From the NCBI RefSeq assembly GCF_041260665.1, contig NZ_JBGCCT010000005.1, positions 186,001 to 250,000 of the forward strand: DNA of 64,000 nucleotides, given 5' to 3'. The position numbers and the translations under genes are program-made. The stretch comes from Catenulispora sp. GP43 (GTDB lineage Bacteria; Actinomycetota; Actinomycetes; Streptomycetales; Catenulisporaceae). The notes under the pieces were generated by a model. That model was not told the origin of the DNA. It did not search any database and saw only the letters and a program-made list of their open reading frames with translations. Numbering within the stretch: the first letter of the stretch is position 1; each line of letters starts with the position of its first letter. This document shows positions 42,889 to 51,524 of the stretch, piece after piece.

Positions 42889-45740
42889 GCGCCGCGGGCA
42901 AGAGTGTCGCAGCGCCCTTTGACGCGCTGAGAAGCCAGTTGCAGGAGGCCGCGACCCGATTCGCCGACGGCCCGGACGCGCTGGAGGGCATCCTGCTCGG
43001 CATCGTCGACGACGTGGACCGCGCGGTGCGTGAGCCGCTGGAGATCTTCCCGGTCTGTCACCACTCGCCGGCTTCCGCCATCGCCATGGCGCGGCGCCTC
43101 CAGGAGAAGCAGCCGAAGGCGATCTACCTGGAGTTGTGCGAGGACATGGCTCCGCTGCTGTCGGAGCTGCGCAACTGCAAGCTCCCGGTCGCGGTGCAGG
43201 CGTTCGCGAGCGAGGTCGACGGCTTCCCGCTGGACTGGGCTCCGCTGTCGGTGATCGCGCCGATCACCGAGGCTTCGGCGGAATATCAGGCCATTGCCTA
43301 CGCCCTCGAGACTCCGGGCGTGGAGATCGTGCTGGTGGACTGGTCCTCCGATCACGTCTTCCAGTGGGATCCTCGGAGCTCTGGCACCGATGGTGCCGAT
43401 GGTGCCGCCGATCCAGCCGAGCCTTCTGAGGAGGCCGGTCTGCACGGCGACGCGGTCGGCGTCGAGATCGGCGACCTCCGGCCGCGCTTCGCCGAGCTGG
43501 AGGAGCATCTGCTGCGGCACGGCCGGGTCCGGCATTGGTCGGAGTGGTGGCACCAGTACGTCGAGACGCCGCTCGGGGACGCCGATCACGACACCTACCG
43601 ACAGGTCATGCTGCTGATCGGCAGCCTGTTCCGGCGGCTGGCACCCGGCGACCCGCACCGTGTCCGCGTCGACGAAGACCGCGAACGCTATATGTGGACC
43701 CGTATTCGCGAACACCTGACCGCGACCGGGACCGACCCGGCGGACAGTCTGTACGTCTGTGGGGCCTTCCACGCCGCCAGTCGCGTCGCGGAGTTCGGTG
43801 TCGAAGGCACCGACACTTTCGAGATCACACCGCGGTCCGCCACCAAGTGGCGCCACGGCTTGATCCCGTCCAGCCATGCGGCGATCGAGGCCCAGTTCGG
43901 GCTTGCCCCCGGCTCGGTGTCCATAGCGGCGACGACGTGGGGCACGAACCTCAAGCGGACCGGCGTCAAGCCGTTCCGCCTTGAGGGACAGGCCGGGGTG
44001 AAGAAGACGGCCGCCAAGCCCAAGAAGGCCAAGAAGGCCGTGGCTTCCGCCGCGGTCCCGGCCCCGGTTCCCGCGACGGGGCCCTCGGACCGGCTGTCGG
44101 GCTTCCTGCGGCGGCCGCCGGTGCTGGACCGGCTCGACGAGGCTGAACTGCTCGGCTGGTCGGTCGACATCGTGCGGTCCGCGCGCCGCAACGGCTATCT
44201 GGCTTCCACGGCCGACGCGATCGCGGTGTTCGAGACGTCGATTCTGCTCGCCGGCATGCGCGACCGTGCCAAGCCCACGCCGTACGACTTCCAGGACGCG
44301 GCCGTCACGTGCATCGAGAAGGACTCGGTCCCGGGGCGCCGGGACGTGCGGCGGCTCGTCGAGACGATGATGGGCGGCGACCGCGTCGGCCAGGTCGGTT
44401 ACGACGCGCTCCCACCGTTGGCCCGTGACGTCCATGACCGGCTCGCCCCGTTGCGGCTGAACCTGGAGCAGCGTGGCGTGAAGCGGGCGCTGCTCGACAT
44501 CGCCGGCCAACCGGCGCTCGCTCAGTGCTCGGACGTGCTGTGGATGCTGCGCCGTCTGCTCCCGGACGGTGCCGCCCGGCCCATCATGGGCGAGCGCAAG
44601 CTGGGCGAGCGGTCCCTCCAGGAGTCCTGGGACCTGGCGATCGGCACCCATCAACGGGCCCTGATCGAGCTGGGTTACGAGGGCGTGAGTGTCGAGCAGG
44701 TGCTTGAGCAGCGGCTCCGGCGCAAGGCCAACAGTCCGCAGGCCACGGCTGCCGTCGTCTTGGAAGCCGTCGAAGACGCGCTGCTCTATCTCGGCAGTCA
44801 CCGCCTCGCGGACGAACTCGGCACCCGCGCGCTACAGGTTCTGTCGGCTGAGCGCTCGGTCGACGACGCCCCGGAGGTGCTGCGGCGGATACGGCGGCTG
44901 CTGGCCTTCTACCGGACCACGGAACCGGTGTTGCCGGGGTGGATCGAGACGTTCGTCAAGACCGGCTATGCGCACTACTGCACGCTGCTGCCCACGGCGT
45001 TCGCCTCCGATGACGTCGGCGTGCGGCAGGTGGCGGCCATGCTGGGCTTCCTGTTCAGCATGGAGAGCTTGGCGCTGTCATTGGGCTGCGATCGCTCGCA
45101 GTTGGAACTCGCCGTCGCGCAGGCGCATCCGGAGGAGGCGGAGAAGATCGCGCTGTTCTGGGCGGCGCGGGTGCAGCTGGGAACTCTGTCCCGTGGCGAG
45201 TTGCGAGACAGGTGTGAGGAGTTGCTGGGCAACCCGCTCGTGTTGCCGGCCTATCCGCGCTATATCAGTGGGCTGGTCCACGCGCTGGAGCCGGTGCCGG
45301 GGTTGGTGGACTTCGTCGTCGAGGCTGTGTCCAACGCGTTCGGACGGCTGCCGGACAGCGTTCTGCTGCCGTGGCTGCCGTCCCTGATCACGGCGTTGCG
45401 GAAGAGCGGTGCGGACCTCGCGTCCTTGTTGGTGCGGGAGGCCGGACGGGTGTTCCCGGCACGGCTCGACGTCCTGGACGCTTGGGTGGCGCCCTGGAAG
45501 GGGGAGGCCGCCGATCCGGCGGTGGTGTCCCAGCGGCGTGCGGCTCGTCGTGATTCGGGCGGGCCGGTTGCTGAGCTGCTCCAGGCGTACCCGGCGACGT
45601 GCGACGCGGTGGCCGGGCTGCTGGGCTGCGAGGGGGAGTGGAGCGTCGGCGGCGGGGCGGCGCAGGGCGGGCTGGAGATCGTGAGGCGGTATCCGGACAC
45701 TGCGATGGCGTTGGCTGAGCGGGCCGGGCTTGGCGGGTAG
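42885..45740 (+). CDS. DUF5682-type large protein
   Basis: 951-aa cytoplasmic protein. The N-terminal part (about 40-370) has EIFPVCHHSPASAIAMARRL with C58-H59-H60, KAIYLELCEDMAPLL and YVCGAFHAASRVAEF; HH-S-P plus GAFH are hallmark motifs of the DUF5682 family, related in style to TraB/erythromycin-esterase-like folds. A Lys/Ala-rich linker (about 365-390) separates a C-terminal helical-repeat part. Fifth gene of the overlapping operon. Enzymatic activity is unknown; the conserved His/Glu suggest a metal- or nucleophile-based catalyst that the MoxR-vWA pair could regulate. Confidence 0.8.
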   Translation: MSAAGKSVAAPFDALRSQLQEAATRFADGPDALEGILLGIVDDVDRAVREPLEIFPVCHHSPASAIAMARRLQEKQPKAIYLELCEDMAPLLSELRNCKLPVAVQAFASEVDGFPLDWAPLSVIAPITEASAEYQAIAYALETPGVEIVLVDWSSDHVFQWDPRSSGTDGADGAADPAEPSEEAGLHGDAVGVEIGDLRPRFAELEEHLLRHGRVRHWSEWWHQYVETPLGDADHDTYRQVMLLIGSLFRRLAPGDPHRVRVDEDRERYMWTRIREHLTATGTDPADSLYVCGAFHAASRVAEFGVEGTDTFEITPRSATKWRHGLIPSSHAAIEAQFGLAPGSVSIAATTWGTNLKRTGVKPFRLEGQAGVKKTAAKPKKAKKAVASAAVPAPVPATGPSDRLSGFLRRPPVLDRLDEAELLGWSVDIVRSARRNGYLASTADAIAVFETSILLAGMRDRAKPTPYDFQDAAVTCIEKDSVPGRRDVRRLVETMMGGDRVGQVGYDALPPLARDVHDRLAPLRLNLEQRGVKRALLDIAGQPALAQCSDVLWMLRRLLPDGAARPIMGERKLGERSLQESWDLAIGTHQRALIELGYEGVSVEQVLEQRLRRKANSPQATAAVVLEAVEDALLYLGSHRLADELGTRALQVLSAERSVDDAPEVLRRIRRLLAFYRTTEPVLPGWIETFVKTGYAHYCTLLPTAFASDDVGVRQVAAMLGFLFSMESLALSLGCDRSQLELAVAQAHPEEAEKIALFWAARVQLGTLSRGELRDRCEELLGNPLVLPAYPRYISGLVHALEPVPGLVDFVVEAVSNAFGRLPDSVLLPWLPSLITALRKSGADLASLLVREAGRVFPARLDVLDAWVAPWKGEAADPAVVSQRRAARRDSGGPVAELLQAYPATCDAVAGLLGCEGEWSVGGGAAQGGLEIVRRYPDTAMALAERAGLGG

Positions 45741-45879
45741 GGGCTGTCATGTTGCTGTCGCGGCAGTGTCCTGCAAGCGGAAGTCGTGGAGTCGGCGGGG
45801 GAGTGGCGAATAGGTTCGAATCACGATCCGATTAGCAGGGCGTCGCAGATGCCCTGCCATCGAAGGGGGCCTGATTCTG

Positions 45880-46461
45880 ATGACTTCGCTGATGTCCGAA
45901 ACTCTGCCGGAATTCATGAGGACATATGTACCGGCTGGACCGACGCCGATAGCGATACCGACGGTGATACCGGCATCAGCATCGACATCGACAGCGACCC
46001 CCATCGCCGCCGCAGCACGGTCCGGGCCGCGGGTGTCGAGGACCTTCGCGGTGGCAGCCCTGGCCACCGTCGCGTGGCTGGGCTATCTGGTGCTCCGGTT
46101 GCCCGACGTGCTGTCGGTGCTGCACTGGCCGCCGACGTGGCTCGGGCTTGAGGCTGCCAGCGCGGTCGGACTGGCGACGGCCTTTCCCGAGGCGTTCAGG
46201 CACGATCGGGCAGCCCTGCCGCTATCGGTCGTGAATGCCGTTCTCGCCGCGGCCCAAACGATTTTCGTGGTGTCCACCAATGCCGTCGGAAAGGGGCTGG
46301 GGGGTTCATGGCCGGTGCTGGCCGCCCGGATTGTCGGGGCGTTCTGCGGTGTTCTGCTGGCCGCGAGTGAGCCACGGGATCGGCCTTATCGGGCGTACCG
46401 CTGGTTTCGTGAACGGCTCGGGTGGCTCGGTTTCGGGTTCAGACCAGATCATCGGCGTTGA
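45880..46461 (+). CDS. Small integral membrane protein
   Basis: 193 aa with an Ala/Thr/Pro-rich N-terminus (MTSLMSETLPEFMRTYVPAG) and four likely helices: TFAVAALATVAWLGYLVL, WLGLEAASAVGLATAF, LSVVNAVLAAAQTIFVV and WPVLAARIVGAFCGVLLA. No family recognised. AGGGGGCC precedes the ATG. Its 3' end overlaps the convergent regulator gene by 23 bp. It may be unrelated to the preceding MoxR-vWA operon, which ends 139 bp earlier. Confidence 0.6.
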   Translation: MTSLMSETLPEFMRTYVPAGPTPIAIPTVIPASASTSTATPIAAAARSGPRVSRTFAVAALATVAWLGYLVLRLPDVLSVLHWPPTWLGLEAASAVGLATAFPEAFRHDRAALPLSVVNAVLAAAQTIFVVSTNAVGKGLGGSWPVLAARIVGAFCGVLLAASEPRDRPYRAYRWFRERLGWLGFGFRPDHRR

Positions 46462-47461
46462 TCAGGCCGCGGAGCGCGGCCATGGCGCCGGCCTGGAACC
46501 GGCTGCTCGCGTTGAGGTGCGTCATCAGGGCGGCGGTGATGCGGCGCGAGGTGCGTACCGATACGCCGAGGCGGCGGGCGATCGACTCGTCGGCGTGGCC
46601 CTGGGCCAACAGCCTCAGTACCGCCAGTTCTTGCGCCGTCAGCTCTTGGTCGCTGGGTTCGGGGCGTTCGCCGAAGGGCTGCGCGGTCGTCCAGGCGTGG
46701 TCGAAGAGGGCGCACAGGGCGCTCACCAGGCTGGGGCTGCGGACCAGGAGGGCGCCGGATCCGGGGGTGTTCGGGTCCACCGGTACGACGGCCAGGCGGC
46801 GGTCGTAGATCTGCATCCGGAACGGGAGCGTCGCTGTGGTCCGGACGTTGCCGCCGGCTTTGGCGAGCCAGCGGATGTATTCCAGGTTCGCGGGGTCGTT
46901 GACGATGCTGTCCAGGTACAGGCTCCGCATTTGGAGCCCGCGTTCGAGCAACGCCTGATCCAGGGGCTTGCTGGCGGCCATGGTGGCCGCGCTCTGCGGG
47001 CCGCCGGGCGCCATGCCGGCCAGCTCGGTGCGGCACTCGGCCGCCAGGGACTGGATTCTGAGCCGGATGGCGTCCAGGCCGGTCAGGACCTCGACGTTCA
47101 CCCACTGGCGGGTGTCGCTGAACTGCGTGACCACGTCCTGGACGACCAGGCGGCCGGCCTCGACGGCCTCGCGCCGGCGCTGGAGCTCGGCCTCCTGCCG
47201 GGACAGGAGTGCGGCCAGTCCGACGCCGGGCTCCACCGCCCGCAGTGCGCCCGGCGTCTGCCAGGAGGGTCGGACCAGTTCCAGCCGTTCGAGTTCGGCC
47301 AGGGCCGCGAGGGTCCGGGGCTCGTCCCAGCCGAGTCTGTGGGCTATTCCGGTCGCGCTGTCGGCCGGCGCCCTGAGCATCTCCTGGTAGACGCTCGCCG
47401 AGTCGTCGCCGAGGCCGAGCAGGCCCAGGCCGGCGGAAGTCGTCGTGGGGATCTCCGTCAT
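46439..47461 (-). CDS. TrmB-like/LuxR-type transcriptional regulator
   Basis: 340-aa regulator. An N-terminal TrmB-like winged helix (LGLGDDSASVYQEMLRAPAD, LAALAELERLELVRPSW), a central coiled/PLD-like sensor segment (ALLSRQEAELQRRREAVEAG; ALLERGLQMRSLYLDSIVND) and a C-terminal LuxR HTH (LTAQELAVLRLLAQGHADES, VRTSRRITAALMTHLNASS). Start MTEIP is chosen because GGGGAGGAAG precedes it. Divergent from a NarL-type response regulator over 138 bp, a candidate target promoter. This hybrid is common near actinobacterial secondary-metabolism or stress genes. Confidence 0.85.
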   Translation of the reverse strand: MTEIPTTTSAGLGLLGLGDDSASVYQEMLRAPADSATGIAHRLGWDEPRTLAALAELERLELVRPSWQTPGALRAVEPGVGLAALLSRQEAELQRRREAVEAGRLVVQDVVTQFSDTRQWVNVEVLTGLDAIRLRIQSLAAECRTELAGMAPGGPQSAATMAASKPLDQALLERGLQMRSLYLDSIVNDPANLEYIRWLAKAGGNVRTTATLPFRMQIYDRRLAVVPVDPNTPGSGALLVRSPSLVSALCALFDHAWTTAQPFGERPEPSDQELTAQELAVLRLLAQGHADESIARRLGVSVRTSRRITAALMTHLNASSRFQAGAMAALRGLINADDLV

Positions 47462-47599
47462 CAGAAACGCTTCCTCCCCGGTGAGACCGAGGGTGATCTT
47501 ACACATGCCGATGATCGAAGCCTGTCGTCGCGAGATCTCCCAGTCGGTACTCCGTCGCTACGCTGATCATCTGGACGCCAGGTCGCTGGAGGGGGCGGT

Positions 47600-48211
47600 A
47601 TGGGGGTGCTACGGATCCTGCTGGCCGAGGACATGCACATGGTCAGAGGCGCGTTGGTCGCGCTGCTGGCGGACGAGCCGGATCTCGCGGTGGTGGCGGA
47701 GGCCGCGACGGGGGACGCGGTGCTGCCCGCCGCCCTCGAACACCGGCCCGACGTGGCGGTGGTGGACTACGACCTGCCGGGCTGCGACGGGCTCGCGGCG
47801 GCGACCGCGATCCGGCAGCGGCTTCCGAGTTGTCGAACCCTGATCCTCACCGGTCACAGCCGGCCGGGGGTGTTGCGGCGTGCGATCGCTGCCGAGGTCG
47901 ACGGATTCCTGCTCAAGGACGCGCCGCCGGAGCGGCTCGCCGAGGCGATCCGGCGCGTCGCGGCCGGCGAGCGGGTCATCGATCCGAAGCTGGCGGCGGC
48001 GACGCTGAACCTGCCGCCGTGCCCGCTGACCGTGCGGGAGGGCGAGGTGCTGCGGCTCGTGGAGGACGGCGCCGGGCCCAAGGACGTCGCGGCGCGGCTG
48101 CACCTGTCGACCGGGACGGTGCGCAATTACCTGACGTCGATCGTGCTGAAGCTCGATGCGCGGAACACCACGGACGCGGTGCGGATAGCCCGGGCCGCTG
48201 ACTGGATCTGA
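47600..48211 (+). CDS. NarL/DesR-type response regulator
   Basis: 203-aa response regulator: receiver domain with acidic pair AED, phosphoacceptor D56 in VVDYDLPG, Thr in LTGHSRPGVL and Lys in LLKDAPP; C-terminal LuxR HTH at 143-203 (LTVREGEVLRLVEDGAGPKD, STGTVRNYLTSIVLKLDARN). No histidine kinase gene lies within the window, so it is an orphan here. GAGGGGGCGGT precedes ATG 47600. Confidence 0.9.
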   Translation: MGVLRILLAEDMHMVRGALVALLADEPDLAVVAEAATGDAVLPAALEHRPDVAVVDYDLPGCDGLAAATAIRQRLPSCRTLILTGHSRPGVLRRAIAAEVDGFLLKDAPPERLAEAIRRVAAGERVIDPKLAAATLNLPPCPLTVREGEVLRLVEDGAGPKDVAARLHLSTGTVRNYLTSIVLKLDARNTTDAVRIARAADWI

Positions 48212-48331
48212 CCTGGAGCATGAGAATCTCATGCCCAATACGTGATCACGTGCACTGACGCACTGGACCCGGCCGACGCCAGACTCGTGGGCGTACCGCA
48301 GTTCGGATCAAGCATCAGGAATCGGTGGACC

Positions 48332-48694
48332 ATGAGCGACATCAACGAGACCGTGACCCGTTACCTCGGCATCTGGAACGAGCAGGACCCGGCGATCCGC
48401 CGCGCGGCGATCGAGGAGGTCTTCGCCGCCGGCGCCACCTACACCGACCCGCTGGCGGCGGTGGCCGGCCACGACGCCATCGACGCGCTGGTCGCGGCCG
48501 CGCAAGGACAGTTCCCGGGCTTCACCTTCCGCCAGCTCGGGACGTCCGACGCGCACCACGACATCGTGCGCTTCACGTGGGAGCTCGGGCCGGCCGGCGT
48601 CGAGGCCCCGGTCGTCGGCTTCGACGTCGCGGTCATCGACTCGGACGGGCGGATCGCGAGCGTCTACGGGTTCCTGGACAAGGTGCCCGCGTAG
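48332..48694 (+). CDS. SnoaL/NTF2-like protein
   Basis: 120-aa single-domain protein with a cone-shaped NTF2 fold: VTRYLGIWNEQDPAIRRAAI, EEVFAAGATYTDPLAAVAGH, FTWELGPAGVEAPVVGFDVA, and DGRIASVYGFLDKV. SnoaL-like proteins bind small hydrophobic ligands or isomerise them; the substrate here is unknown. Start ATG 48332. The terminator downstream isolates it from the convergent beta-lactamase-like gene. Confidence 0.9.
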   Translation: MSDINETVTRYLGIWNEQDPAIRRAAIEEVFAAGATYTDPLAAVAGHDAIDALVAAAQGQFPGFTFRQLGTSDAHHDIVRFTWELGPAGVEAPVVGFDVAVIDSDGRIASVYGFLDKVPA

Positions 48695-48704
48695 CAGCCG
48701 GGTG

Positions 48705-48731
48705 TGGACCGCGGACGGGATCCGCGGTCCA
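48705..48731. terminator. Terminator after the SnoaL-like gene
   Basis: TGGACCGCGGA (48705-48715) pairs with TCCGCGGTCCA (48721-48731), loop CGGGA. Between convergent genes. Confidence 0.82.
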
Positions 48732-48835
48732 GTCGTGCTCCAAGACGCGCGGCCGAATATTCCTCTATAGCGTCAGGTTGATCCGGAGCATCAGCGATTG
48801 CGGTGTCGGCGTGTGACCCGCGTGGCCGACGCGCC

Positions 48836-49786
48836 TCAGGAGTCTGCATCCAGCGCGTGACGCACGGCCGGGGCCAGCCCGCGAGCTTCCTGGACGTTCA
48901 CGAATACGGCCGCTGCCCGCTGCGCGGATCTGTTGATCCCGAGCATCGAACGGAACCCGGCGGTACCGCCGTCGTGCCCGAGGTAGCCGGGAGGGCCGAT
49001 GGGCCATCCCAGGCCGGACGAGCGGAGCGGGTCGATCTCGAAGCGGGGTTCTTGGGCCTGGCTGATGGCCCAGCCGACTGGTGAGTCCGGCGGGTTCAGG
49101 CAGGCCATCACGTAGCGAGCCATGTCCTCGGCGCTTGCTTCGACACCGCCGGCGCCCCAGAGATGGTGGCTCCAGCGTTCTGCCGGTGCGCCGTGTGCGT
49201 AGCCCGTGATTCCGGCCCCGCCGCCGTGGCCGGGGATCCCTGAACACGCCATACCGAGCGGTCGGAGAATCCGGCGCTCAAGAAGGTCCGCGAAGGCGGT
49301 GCCATCTGCCCGCTCAAGGACCAGCCCCAGTATTTGGAAGCCGAAGTTCGAGTAGTCGTGCTCCACTCCGCGGGGTTTGCGCGGGGCTGCGCGCAGCTCC
49401 GCTTCGGCGACGTCCGCCGTCAGGAACGCGTAGGGATCCGGCGCGCCTGGAACATGGCTGGGTGATAGCCGGGGCAGTCCTGAGGTGTGGGTCGCCAGCT
49501 GCGCCAGGGTGATGTCCGCGTTGTCGCCGGCGTCGAGCCAGCGCCCTATCTCGTCGTCCAGGTGGACGATGCCGTCGTCGGCGAGAGAGGCCAGAAGGAT
49601 TCCCGTCATGGTCTTCGTGATCGAGCCGATCTCGAAGCGTCCGTCGACGGGACAGCCATCGCTCAGGTGGACGGAGAACGCTTCGTGGTCGGCGGCGACG
49701 GCGCAGACGGCTGCTATTTCGGGCAATCGGGGAGGCGTATGCAGGCCATCGACCAGTTGCTGCGCGGCCCGCATTCGCCAATTCAC
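48836..49786 (-). CDS. Serine beta-lactamase-like hydrolase (class C/DD-peptidase family)
   Basis: 316-aa cytoplasmic-looking protein without signal peptide. Active-site S55 in SITK (55-58), Y145-S-N147 and a KTG equivalent HDGGTAG near residue 275 complete the family triad. Such proteins include esterases and aminopeptidases as well as beta-lactamases; lack of a signal peptide argues against periplasmic antibiotic hydrolysis. Start GTG overlaps the stop of the upstream recombinase-like gene by 4 nt (GTGA), so the two are translated together, an unusual pairing. Confidence 0.88.
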   Translation of the reverse strand: MNWRMRAAQQLVDGLHTPPRLPEIAAVCAVAADHEAFSVHLSDGCPVDGRFEIGSITKTMTGILLASLADDGIVHLDDEIGRWLDAGDNADITLAQLATHTSGLPRLSPSHVPGAPDPYAFLTADVAEAELRAAPRKPRGVEHDYSNFGFQILGLVLERADGTAFADLLERRILRPLGMACSGIPGHGGGAGITGYAHGAPAERWSHHLWGAGGVEASAEDMARYVMACLNPPDSPVGWAISQAQEPRFEIDPLRSSGLGWPIGPPGYLGHDGGTAGFRSMLGINRSAQRAAAVFVNVQEARGLAPAVRHALDADS

Positions 49787-50664
49787 GAAAGACCCTCTCG
49801 TAGTTGGACGTCGGCCGTCGGGTCGACCTCGGACAGCGCCCTATACACAGACGCCAGCGATGGGTGGCGCCCGGCGTTCTTGCCCGTCGAGATGGTGAGC
49901 CTGCTGGCGATCTCCGGTACCGGCACGCCCTCGGCGCGGAGTGTTCGGGCCTGAGACAGCATCGCGTCATCGAACACCTTCGGGCGCCCGGCGTGCCTTC
50001 CCCGGTCGCCGGCTGCCTTCTGTCCAGCCTCGATCCGCTGACGGCGATCCCGGTGCTCCAACTCACCCGCCGCGTCCAGCACGGTGAAGAACGTCGAGCC
50101 GACGCCGTTCGGGTCGTGGACTCCGGCCAACTGTCCGGTGCGTAGTTCCAGGTGTACATCGGCGGCCCGCAACGCCCGGGACACGTCGATCAGCTCAGCC
50201 GCGTTGCGGGCGAGATCAGCGAGGTCGTAGACGGTGAAGACAACTGGCTGGTTCTCGGCACAGTGCCGCTGTTCGGCAGCTAACTCAATGGCCCGGTTCA
50301 ATTCGGGCCGGGCCTTGACCATGGGGCCGACGACGTCGAGGAACGTCCGAGCGCAGCCGGCGTCGACTTCCAAGTCGGACAGGTGATCGCTGATATCCGT
50401 GCTGGCGTCTGGCGCGTACGCGTAGCCGATTCGTACAGGTACCGGTGCGCGCATCGGCGTCCACGCCTGGCCTGCGCCCCTGTCCGCAGGTGTACGGACT
50501 TCCGCCACCTCGCCAAGAGCGGGGACCAGGATGAAGCGGGTCGTGTGATAGCTGACCGCGACGTTGCCGCTTCGTGTTCGGCAAGGAGATCCGGCCGGTG
50601 TCGCGCACGTCGGACAGGCGAATCGCTCCACGGCCAACGCTGTCTGCTCCACGGGCACTACCAT
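49783..50664 (-). CDS. Degenerate serine recombinase with N-terminal zinc finger
   Basis: 293-aa protein: an N-terminal CPTC-x7-C-x15-H zinc-finger-like module (17-45), a resolvase-like domain (RIGYAYAPDASTDISDHLSD, LEVDAGCARTFLDVV, FTVYDLADLARNAAELIDVS, LDAAGELEHRDRRQRI) and a C-terminal helix-turn-helix (GRPKVFDDAMLSQARTLRAE, PVPEIASRLTIST). In active invertases the DNA-cleavage core has YARVST and LDRLGRS; here these read YAYAPDAST and DLADLARN, losing one conserved Arg. Likely a domesticated DNA-binding protein rather than an active recombinase. Translationally coupled to the beta-lactamase-like gene. Confidence 0.75.
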   Translation of the reverse strand: MVVPVEQTALAVERFACPTCATPAGSPCRTRSGNVAVSYHTTRFILVPALGEVAEVRTPADRGAGQAWTPMRAPVPVRIGYAYAPDASTDISDHLSDLEVDAGCARTFLDVVGPMVKARPELNRAIELAAEQRHCAENQPVVFTVYDLADLARNAAELIDVSRALRAADVHLELRTGQLAGVHDPNGVGSTFFTVLDAAGELEHRDRRQRIEAGQKAAGDRGRHAGRPKVFDDAMLSQARTLRAEGVPVPEIASRLTISTGKNAGRHPSLASVYRALSEVDPTADVQLREGLS

Positions 50665-50712
50665 AGAGCGAGTCTCGCATAATTATCTCTCACAATTCTA
50701 CAAGGCCGCCGC

Positions 50713-50744
50713 TTGACCTTCGAGTCGAGTCGAAGGTCTACGGT
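50713..50744 (+). promoter_or_regulatory. MerR-type promoter with operator, leaderless start
   Basis: -35 TTGACC (50713-50718), 20-bp spacer, -10 TACGGT (50739-50744). A 9-bp-arm dyad GACCTTCGA (50715-50723) with TCGAAGGTC (50730-50738) fills the spacer, as MerR-family promoters do. The ATG at 50751 lies 7 nt beyond the -10, so the mRNA probably begins at or next to the start codon. Confidence 0.85.
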
Positions 50745-50750
50745 CGAGAC

Positions 50751-51524
50751 ATGAGCACGATGCGCATCTCCCAGCTGGCCGAACGCACCGGCGTACCGGC
50801 CACCACGCTGCGCTTCTACGAGTCCTCCGGCCTGCTGCCGGCGGGCCGGACCGATTCCGGCTACCGCGTCTACGGCGAGGATGCGGTGCTTCGCTTGGAG
50901 TTCATCGACGCCGCGAAGCACCTGGGTCTGCCGCTGGAGGAGATCGCAGAGCTGTTGGCGGTGTGGGAGTCCGGGGCTTGTGCCGAGGTCAAGGCCGACC
51001 TGCGGCCCCGGATCGCCCATCGCCTTGATGAGGCCGAGCTGCGTGTGGCCGAGCTGGCCGCGTTCACCACCACGCTGCGCGGGGCGCTGGCCCATCTGGA
51101 CGCGCTGCCGGATCGCGATGAGCCCTGCGATCCGCTGTGCGCGTTCCTGGCGCCGGCTCCGGCTGCGGCGCCTACGACGAGCGTCCCGGTGCCGCTGTTC
51201 ACCGACAGGCATGCCGCGCACGCCGAGGCTGAGCGTTGGCGCGAGGCCCCGGTGGCGTGCACCCTGTCCGGCGGCGGCCTGCGGGAACGGGTAGCGCAGT
51301 GGCGGGACGTCCTCGACGGCGCGGCACGCGTGGCGATCCCCGAAGGGCTGCGGCTGACGCTGCCGGTCGAACGTGCCGTGGCGGTTGCCGGCCTGGCTGC
51401 GGCCGAGCAGCAGTGCTGCGCCTTCTTTGACTTCCGGCTGCACTTCGATGGGCCGGATCTGCATCTCGAAGTCCGCGCGCCCGAGGCCGGCGCCGCGCTG
51501 CTGGCTGAGGTCTTCGCGCTCTAG
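50751..51524 (+). CDS. MerR-family transcriptional regulator
   Basis: 257-aa MerR protein: winged HTH at 4-72 (MRISQLAERTGVPATTLRFY, ESSGLLPAGR, GYRVYGEDAVLRLEFIDAA), coiled dimer helix to about 115, then a Cys motif PCDPLCAFL. A C-terminal extension of about 110 residues contains an intact-looking extra domain (WREAPVACTLSGGGLRERVA, AAAEQQCCAFFDFRLHF) with C-C pair, seen in actinobacterial MerR proteins. It is autoregulated from the dyad promoter upstream. The effector could be a metal or thiol-reactive compound, given the cysteines. Confidence 0.88.
   Translation: MSTMRISQLAERTGVPATTLRFYESSGLLPAGRTDSGYRVYGEDAVLRLEFIDAAKHLGLPLEEIAELLAVWESGACAEVKADLRPRIAHRLDEAELRVAELAAFTTTLRGALAHLDALPDRDEPCDPLCAFLAPAPAAAPTTSVPVPLFTDRHAAHAEAERWREAPVACTLSGGGLRERVAQWRDVLDGAARVAIPEGLRLTLPVERAVAVAGLAAAEQQCCAFFDFRLHFDGPDLHLEVRAPEAGAALLAEVFAL

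Noticed and set aside
49487-49954. 155-codon plus-strand frame over the beta-lactamase and recombinase genes
   Set aside because: Antisense to two coding regions with better support, and no family match.
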